From assembly GCA_964632305.1 (NCBI GenBank), contig CAZWBR010000013.1, forward strand, positions 1-64,000: 64,000 bases of DNA, read 5' to 3'. Under the pieces are notes generated by a model. That model was given only the letters and a program-made list of their open reading frames with translations, was not told the DNA's origin and did not search any database. Both the position numbers and the translations under genes were made by a program. Source of the stretch: CAZWBR01 sp964632305. GTDB lineage: Bacteria > Bacteroidota > Bacteroidia > Bacteroidales > Prolixibacteraceae. Below, one piece after another: positions 60,326-64,000 of the stretch (the stretch's first letter is position 1; every line of letters starts with the position of its first letter).

Positions 60326-61120
60326 TTATACCGACACTTCCCCTTTGATGTGCGGATGGGCCTCATAATCGACCAACGTGAAATCGTCGTATTTGAAATC
60401 GAAGATGGAGGTGACATCCGGATTGATCATCATCTTTGGAAGCGGATAGGGCTCCCGGCTAAGCTGAAGTTTTACCTGTTCGATATGGTTGTTGTAGATG
60501 TGGGCATCGCCAAACGTATGGACAAAATCACCCGGTTTAAGCCCGGTTACTTGGGCCACCATCATGGTTAACAGGGCGTAAGAAGCAATATTGAAGGGCA
60601 CTCCAAGGAAGATGTCGGCGCTGCGCTGGTACAACTGGCACGACAGCTTCCCGTTGTTCACATAAAACTGGAACAACAGGTGACAGGGTGGGAGATTCAT
60701 CTTGTCCAGTTCCCCCACATTCCACGCACTGACGATCAGTCTCCGCGAAGTGGGGTTATTCCTGATGTCGTGGATCAGTTGCGAGATCTGATCGATATGC
60801 CCTCCGTCAGGGGTTGGCCACGAACGCCATTGATAGCCGTAGATATGACCAAGGTCCCCGTTGGCATCAGCCCATTCATTCCAGATTCGCACCCCGTGGT
60901 CGGTGAGATATTTATTGTTGGTGTCGCCAGCCAAAAACCATAGAAGTTCATGGATGATCGATTTCAGGTGAAGCTTTTTGGTGGTCAGTGCAGGGAATCC
61001 CTCTTCAAGGTTGAAGCGCATCTGATAACCGAAAACGCTGATGGTTCCCGTTCCGGTCCGGTCGGCACGTGCTTCCCCGTGATCGAGTACATGCTGTAAG
61101 AGATTGAGATATTGTTTCAT
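60326..61120 (-). CDS. thyA: Thymidylate synthase
   Basis: Methylates dUMP to dTMP with methylene-THF. From ATG 61120 it has 264 residues, exactly the E. coli length. It begins MKQYLNLLQHVLDHGEARAD and holds RTGTGTISVFGYQMRF. The catalytic Cys is in LPPCHLLFQFYV (about residue 146). RSADIFLGVPFNIASYALL and GDAHIYNNHIEQV bind substrate and folate. The longer frame from 61279 would add a sequence with no family counterpart. folA follows. Confidence 0.97.
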   Translation of the reverse strand: MKQYLNLLQHVLDHGEARADRTGTGTISVFGYQMRFNLEEGFPALTTKKLHLKSIIHELLWFLAGDTNNKYLTDHGVRIWNEWADANGDLGHIYGYQWRSWPTPDGGHIDQISQLIHDIRNNPTSRRLIVSAWNVGELDKMNLPPCHLLFQFYVNNGKLSCQLYQRSADIFLGVPFNIASYALLTMMVAQVTGLKPGDFVHTFGDAHIYNNHIEQVKLQLSREPYPLPKMMINPDVTSIFDFKYDDFTLVDYEAHPHIKGEVSV

Positions 61121-61256
61121 AGTGATATTTTTATCCTGAATAGTCCCGATCGACACCGGGAGAATCAAAAGCACGAAGTTAATAATTGTGGCCGGATCAA
61201 TCTTAATCCTGGAGATCTTCGTCCTTAAAAATTTAGCGGGCCGTACTAAAGTGTTC

Positions 61257-62711
61257 TCACCCAAGTATGGCGCCGACAATTGTTGCCGACATCAGCGAAG
61301 CAATCGATCCGGCCAGCAGAGCCCGCATCCCGAATTGCGACAACCATACCCTGCGCGTTGGGGCTAATGAACCGATCCCGCCAATCTGGATCCCTATGGA
61401 GCTGAAATTGGCAAAGCCGCATAGCATGTAAGTGGCCATGATGATCGACTTCATCTCGGCAAACGAGCCGGATGTCTTCAGCGAGGCCAGACTGGTGTAC
61501 CCGATAAACTCGTTGACTATTATCTTCTCGCCCATCAGCCGGCCCAACAGGGTGATATCTTCCTTGCAGACCCCAATCAGCCACATCAGCGGCGAAAACA
61601 GGTAGCCTAAGATAAATTTAAGGTCAAACACCTTGTATTGCCCGTCTGATATCGCATTGACCCAATCGTTGAGCCCGGTATACTGACCGATAAATCCGCC
61701 AAGGATATAGTTGATAAAAGCCATGAAGGCAATGAAGACGAGTAACATTCCCGCCACGTTCAGGGCCAGTTTAAGACCTTGTGCCGTCCCGTTGGAGATG
61801 GCATCCAGAACATCGGCCCCCACTTTTTCCTTGGTGATATTGATATTCGATTCGATGGCTTCGGTTTGTGGCATCAGGATCTTGGCAATAACCACTGCCC
61901 CCGGCGCTGCCATTACAGAGGCTGAGAGCAGATGCTTGGCGAACAGCAACCGTTGAGCCGGATCTCCTCCTCCCAAAAAGTCGATATAAGCAGCCAGCAC
62001 CCCGCCTGCCAGCGTGGCCATCCCCCCGGTCATAACCAGGAAGATCTCTGACCGGTTCATCTTCTCCAAATACTCCTTGATCATCAGCGGCGCTTCGGTC
62101 TGCCCAAGGAAAATATTTCCGGCAACCGAGAGACTCTCTGCTCCCGAGATCCGTAAGGCTTTGGTCAGGAGCCAGGCCAAACCAAAAACGATCTTTTGAA
62201 TAATACCCAGGTAAAAAAGCAGACTGGTCAGCGCGGAAAAGAATATGATGGTTGGGAGGATCTGAAAAGCAAAGATGTAGCCGTACGATTCCTGATTCAT
62301 CAGATCGCCAAGCAGAAAGGTGCTCCCGTCACGGGTAAAGTCGAGGATCTTGACAAAGACCTTACCGAAAAATTCGAAGAAACCCTGAACAAAAGGGATA
62401 TACAGGACCCCTGCAGCCAATACGATCTGGATGAGCAACCCGATTCCAACCCCGCGCCAGTCGATGGCCCTGCGGTTCTGACTGAAAATCCAGCCAATAA
62501 AGAGCAGGCAAGCCATTCCAATCATCCCGCGAAAGAATGATCCAAAGGTAAGGTTGGTCTGAAGTACCGTATCGAGGGTATGTCTGACCGGGACTTCGCT
62601 TCCGGGCATAACAGCACCAGTGCCGGTGAGTGTATCGGCAGTCTGAGCCCAAATGTCTGAAGGTAAGAGCAACAGCAGTATCGGTAGCGCTAAGGGGCGA
62701 AGTTTGTTCAT
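61257..62711 (-). CDS. NupC/CNT-type nucleoside transporter with N-terminal signal-like segment
   Basis: A concentrative nucleoside importer of the inner membrane. From ATG 62711 it has 484 residues. An extra N-terminal hydrophobic segment ends in a signal-peptidase-like site (LLPSDIWAQ) followed by a short exported-looking linker. The CNT core follows, with GQTEAPLMIKEYLEKMNRSEIFLVMTGGMATLAGGVL (about residues 196-232) and CGFANFSSIGIQIGGIGSL (about residues 433-451). It starts 8 bp after the bifunctional nuclease gene and precedes thyA, so it may serve nucleoside salvage in one transcription unit. Confidence 0.92.
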   Translation of the reverse strand: MNKLRPLALPILLLLLPSDIWAQTADTLTGTGAVMPGSEVPVRHTLDTVLQTNLTFGSFFRGMIGMACLLFIGWIFSQNRRAIDWRGVGIGLLIQIVLAAGVLYIPFVQGFFEFFGKVFVKILDFTRDGSTFLLGDLMNQESYGYIFAFQILPTIIFFSALTSLLFYLGIIQKIVFGLAWLLTKALRISGAESLSVAGNIFLGQTEAPLMIKEYLEKMNRSEIFLVMTGGMATLAGGVLAAYIDFLGGGDPAQRLLFAKHLLSASVMAAPGAVVIAKILMPQTEAIESNINITKEKVGADVLDAISNGTAQGLKLALNVAGMLLVFIAFMAFINYILGGFIGQYTGLNDWVNAISDGQYKVFDLKFILGYLFSPLMWLIGVCKEDITLLGRLMGEKIIVNEFIGYTSLASLKTSGSFAEMKSIIMATYMLCGFANFSSIGIQIGGIGSLAPTRRVWLSQFGMRALLAGSIASLMSATIVGAILG

Positions 62712-62718
62712 GCGACAA

Positions 62719-63324
62719 TCAGGTTTTATCGCTTTTTCTTCTGTTGATCTCGTCGCGGATCTCCGACGCTTTTTCATAATCCTCATCCGATATCGCGGCA
62801 GAGAGCAGTTCGTTCAGCTCCTCCAGCGAGAAATCATCATAATGCGGATTTGTTGACGATCCTTCCACTTTCCCTTCTTTTTCCGATTCGTTTTTATCGC
62901 CTTCCGATTCGTCAAATTCAAGGATGATCCCTGCTTTTTCAATAATCTCGTCGGTAGTATAGATTGGACATTCAAAACGAAGAGCAAGCGCAATGGCGTC
63001 TGAAGTCCGGGAGTCAATTTTTATGCGATGGTTATCTTGTTGGCAACTCAGCTCAGCATAGAATATTCCTTCTTCAAGTTTATGGATGAACACTTCCGTA
63101 ATCTCGATATTAAACGCTACCGCAACATTCAAAAACAGATCGTGCGTCAGCGGGCGGGGAGGTTTTAGCCCTTCCAGTTGGATGGCAATGGCCTGGGCTT
63201 CGACTGCGCCAATAATAATCGGGATCCTTCTGTTGCCGTCGGCCTCCGACAGGACCAGCGCGTAAGCTCCGGTCTGGGTCTGGCTGTACGACAATCCAAG
63301 GATGTTCAGTTTGACTTTTTTCAT
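62719..63324 (-). CDS. Bifunctional nuclease (DUF151) family protein with UVR motif
   Basis: The 201-residue product has a BFN/DUF151 domain (about residues 1-130: VKLNILGLSYSQTQTGAYALVLSEADGNRRIPIIIGAVEAQAIA; SRTSDAIALALRFECPIY). An acidic linker follows, then a C-terminal UvrB/UvrC helical hairpin (LEELNELLSAAISDEDYEKASEIRDEINRR). The role is unclear; plant relatives show DNase and RNase activity. It is co-directional with the transporter gene, 7-bp gap. Confidence 0.93.
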   Translation of the reverse strand: MKKVKLNILGLSYSQTQTGAYALVLSEADGNRRIPIIIGAVEAQAIAIQLEGLKPPRPLTHDLFLNVAVAFNIEITEVFIHKLEEGIFYAELSCQQDNHRIKIDSRTSDAIALALRFECPIYTTDEIIEKAGIILEFDESEGDKNESEKEGKVEGSSTNPHYDDFSLEELNELLSAAISDEDYEKASEIRDEINRRKSDKT

Positions 63325-63458
63325 TACGAAAAAAATAGAATATTAGATATGTGAACAAATATAAAAAATTGTTTCACAGGGTGGGTGAATTTGATCGAAG
63401 AAAACTTCTGTTTTCAACCCGATTGGAACAATCTTTTTTAAGACCGGAGAGAATTTAA

Positions 63459-63998
63459 TCATTTTACAACCGGTTTGAACTCCCGCAGGTTAACGAAAAG
63501 CAGAAAAGCACAAACAATGGAAAGGATATTAAAAGTTGGGATGATAAATATGACCGGGATGACATTAACCCCGGCTAAAGCCATCGCGATAATTTTGGCC
63601 GTGAGGGCAGTCGTCAGGATCGACAGGAAGACCATGTAAGTGGTGGTAAACAAATAACCCAGCGCTCTTTTCTTCAGGAAGAGAATGGCCGAAACAAAGG
63701 CCATTGGCAAGAATAAGCCCAGGTCGAATCCCTGAACAATCAGGGTGGTATAATGCTCGACGCCCACCGGGTAAATGGTCCCGTCGATCAGGGGCGGAAC
63801 GACGATGCTGAGCCATAACAGCGCGATCGCGCAAACGTTGAAGATCAGAAATCCTCCGATAAACCTTACCGGTGTCCTTTCGTTGAAAAGATTCGGTAAT
63901 TGATTGGCATCGAAGGATAAAAGGGTGGCGATAAGTCCGAAAAACGAAAGAGCCAGCAAGACGGAATAAGCCAGGAACATCTTGTTGTACATCGCCAT
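63459..63998 (-). CDS. Polytopic membrane protein, probably truncated by the window edge
   Basis: The 179 residues visible contain five or so membrane segments (for example YSVLLALSFFGLIATLL, FIGGFLIFNVCAIALLWLSIVV, FNILSIVCAFLLFVNL). An ATG lies two bases from the edge and the frame is not closed upstream, so the gene may extend beyond the window. I do not recognise the family. Confidence 0.6.
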   Translation of the reverse strand: MAMYNKMFLAYSVLLALSFFGLIATLLSFDANQLPNLFNERTPVRFIGGFLIFNVCAIALLWLSIVVPPLIDGTIYPVGVEHYTTLIVQGFDLGLFLPMAFVSAILFLKKRALGYLFTTTYMVFLSILTTALTAKIIAMALAGVNVIPVIFIIPTFNILSIVCAFLLFVNLREFKPVVK

Positions 63999-64000
63999 CG

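Overview
The window looks like a chromosomal segment of a member of the Bacteroidota, most like the Bacteroidales/Marinilabiliales group. The reasons are a giant PKD-repeat protein ending in a type B type IX secretion (T9SS) sorting domain followed directly by a PorP/SprF-like protein, TAnnTTTG-type promoter elements, few Shine-Dalgarno sequences, DapL-type diaminopimelate synthesis, CarboxypepD_reg-like surface proteins, and several families seen mainly in this phylum (DUF6427-like, DUF6146-like, head-GIN/DUF2807). No phage, plasmid, insertion sequence with a transposase, or CRISPR array is visible.

Layout. 1-270: two tRNA-Gln genes (TTG, cut by the window edge, and CTG), with a duplicated tRNA 3' end between them. 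0.9-7.2 kb: P-type cation ATPase and small enzymes (GNAT, VOC). 7.3-13.3 kb: coiled-coil lipoprotein, dGTPase, PiT-type transporter, YgjP-like metallopeptidase, flippase-like membrane protein. 13.4-16.8 kb: CDF transporter, purD and a coupled membrane protein. 16.8-21.4 kb (minus): rmuC, a KAS III enzyme overlapping lpxH, and a TlpA-like lipoprotein without CxxC. 21.8-24.2 kb: ribF-ahcY. 24.2-28.9 kb: a repeat-rich stretch holding a 228-bp palindrome, REP-like hairpins and a gene remnant, around greA-HIT and ruvC. 29.2-34.4 kb: the PKD/T9SS pair. 35-41 kb: PLP dehydratase, dapL divergent from a dapF-like gene, lysA-like gene, tsaC. 41-48.4 kb: rimM/rpsP, dnaE, trxA. 48.8-53.8 kb (minus): EEP phosphatase, two tandem rhomboids, mutL. 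54-64 kb: yifB/comM, a GH43-CE1 carbohydrate pair, pyrophosphatase, folA-thyA, nucleoside transporter, bifunctional nuclease, and an edge membrane protein.

Most genes are housekeeping. The most unusual content is (i) four dispersed intergenic elements, each built as four 11-bp units, a 3-5 nt spacer and four inverted 11-bp units (about 92 bp), three of them abutting a TCCGGA hexamer; (ii) a 228-bp nearly complete palindrome with 14-bp terminal inverted repeats; (iii) a DapF-like epimerase whose two catalytic cysteines are both serine, beside a divergent LysA-like decarboxylase; and (iv) a strong terminator hairpin between a candidate promoter and greA. All positions were read by eye; no searches, alignments or folding programs were run.
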